Positions 32,449 to 32,467 of a stretch of DNA of 32,467 nt are shown here, in pieces. The DNA is from an uncultured Lachnospiraceae bacterium. GTDB lineage: Bacteria > Bacillota > Clostridia > Lachnospirales > Lachnospiraceae. Where the stretch lies: positions 1-32,467 of the forward strand of contig CAJTNC010000032.1 in assembly GCA_910577955.1 (NCBI GenBank), written 5' to 3'. A program made the position numbers and the translations under genes. The first letter of the stretch is position 1, and the number at the start of each line of letters is the position of its first letter. The notes under the pieces were generated by a model, which was given only the letters and a program-made list of their open reading frames with translations, was not told where the DNA came from and did no database searches.

Positions 32449-32467
32449 CGCGCCATGTATAGGGGAG

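Noticed and set aside
1..32467. CRISPR arrays, tRNA or rRNA genes, transposases
   Set aside because: Looked for regularly spaced repeats, T-loop-like sequences and recombinase motifs on both strands; none seen. The 21-bp repeats at 31761-31820 are too few and too short for CRISPR.

Overview
The window reads as a chromosomal segment of a Gram-positive anaerobe of the class Clostridia, most likely a Lachnospiraceae gut bacterium. The support is indirect: the DapL-type lysine pathway, GatCAB amidotransferase, a YesM/YesN-type two-component pair beside a CUT1 sugar importer without its own ATPase, a mannose-family PTS under a LevR-type regulator, strong AGGAGG ribosome binding sites, and XRE/MATE accessory genes. 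No rRNA, tRNA, CRISPR array or transposase gene was found.

Positions 1-7,900 (minus strand) hold a sugar-uptake operon read right to left: lipoprotein solute-binding protein, two membrane permeases, a Gfo/Idh/MocA-type protein lacking the usual catalytic lysine, then a sensor kinase and an AraC-type response regulator. A hairpin after the binding-protein gene probably lowers expression of the genes behind it. No ATPase gene is present, so a shared one elsewhere is inferred.

Positions 7,900-15,320 (minus strand) hold a second carbohydrate locus: a 916-residue LevR-like regulator, a SIS-domain sugar-phosphate enzyme, PTS subunits IIA, IIB, IIC and IID, and a YitT membrane protein. The set resembles fructoselysine/glucoselysine (Amadori product) systems. 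Two things stand out. The regulator's AAA+ domain has lost the GAFTGA loop and the Walker B glutamate. A roughly 140-nt, highly self-complementary element separates IIA from IIB and could carry a promoter.

Positions 15,450-18,400 hold maf (minus) and, divergent from it, two overlapping plus-strand genes for GPI18-like multi-pass membrane proteins, the second a shortened relative of the first. Positions 18,416-24,311 (minus) form a housekeeping run dapF-dapL-gatC-GNAT-gatA-gatB, with an acetyltransferase gene inserted inside the gat genes. A small membrane-anchored protein with a weak FMN-binding-like C-terminus (plus) is divergent from dapF. nadE and hslO follow on the minus strand, with the hslO promoter overlapping the 3' end of a MATE transporter gene.

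Positions 27,860-32,467 look accessory and are visibly more AT-rich from about 29,300 on. There is a MATE gene, a divergent XRE regulator with a helical-repeat-like C-terminus, an XRE regulator fused to six membrane segments, and a third small XRE regulator at the edge. The 343-nt gap before the last gene has a promoter, a very strong ribosome binding site in front of a five-codon reading frame (part of a possible 58-codon gene broken by a stop), and three repeats spaced exactly 21 bp apart.
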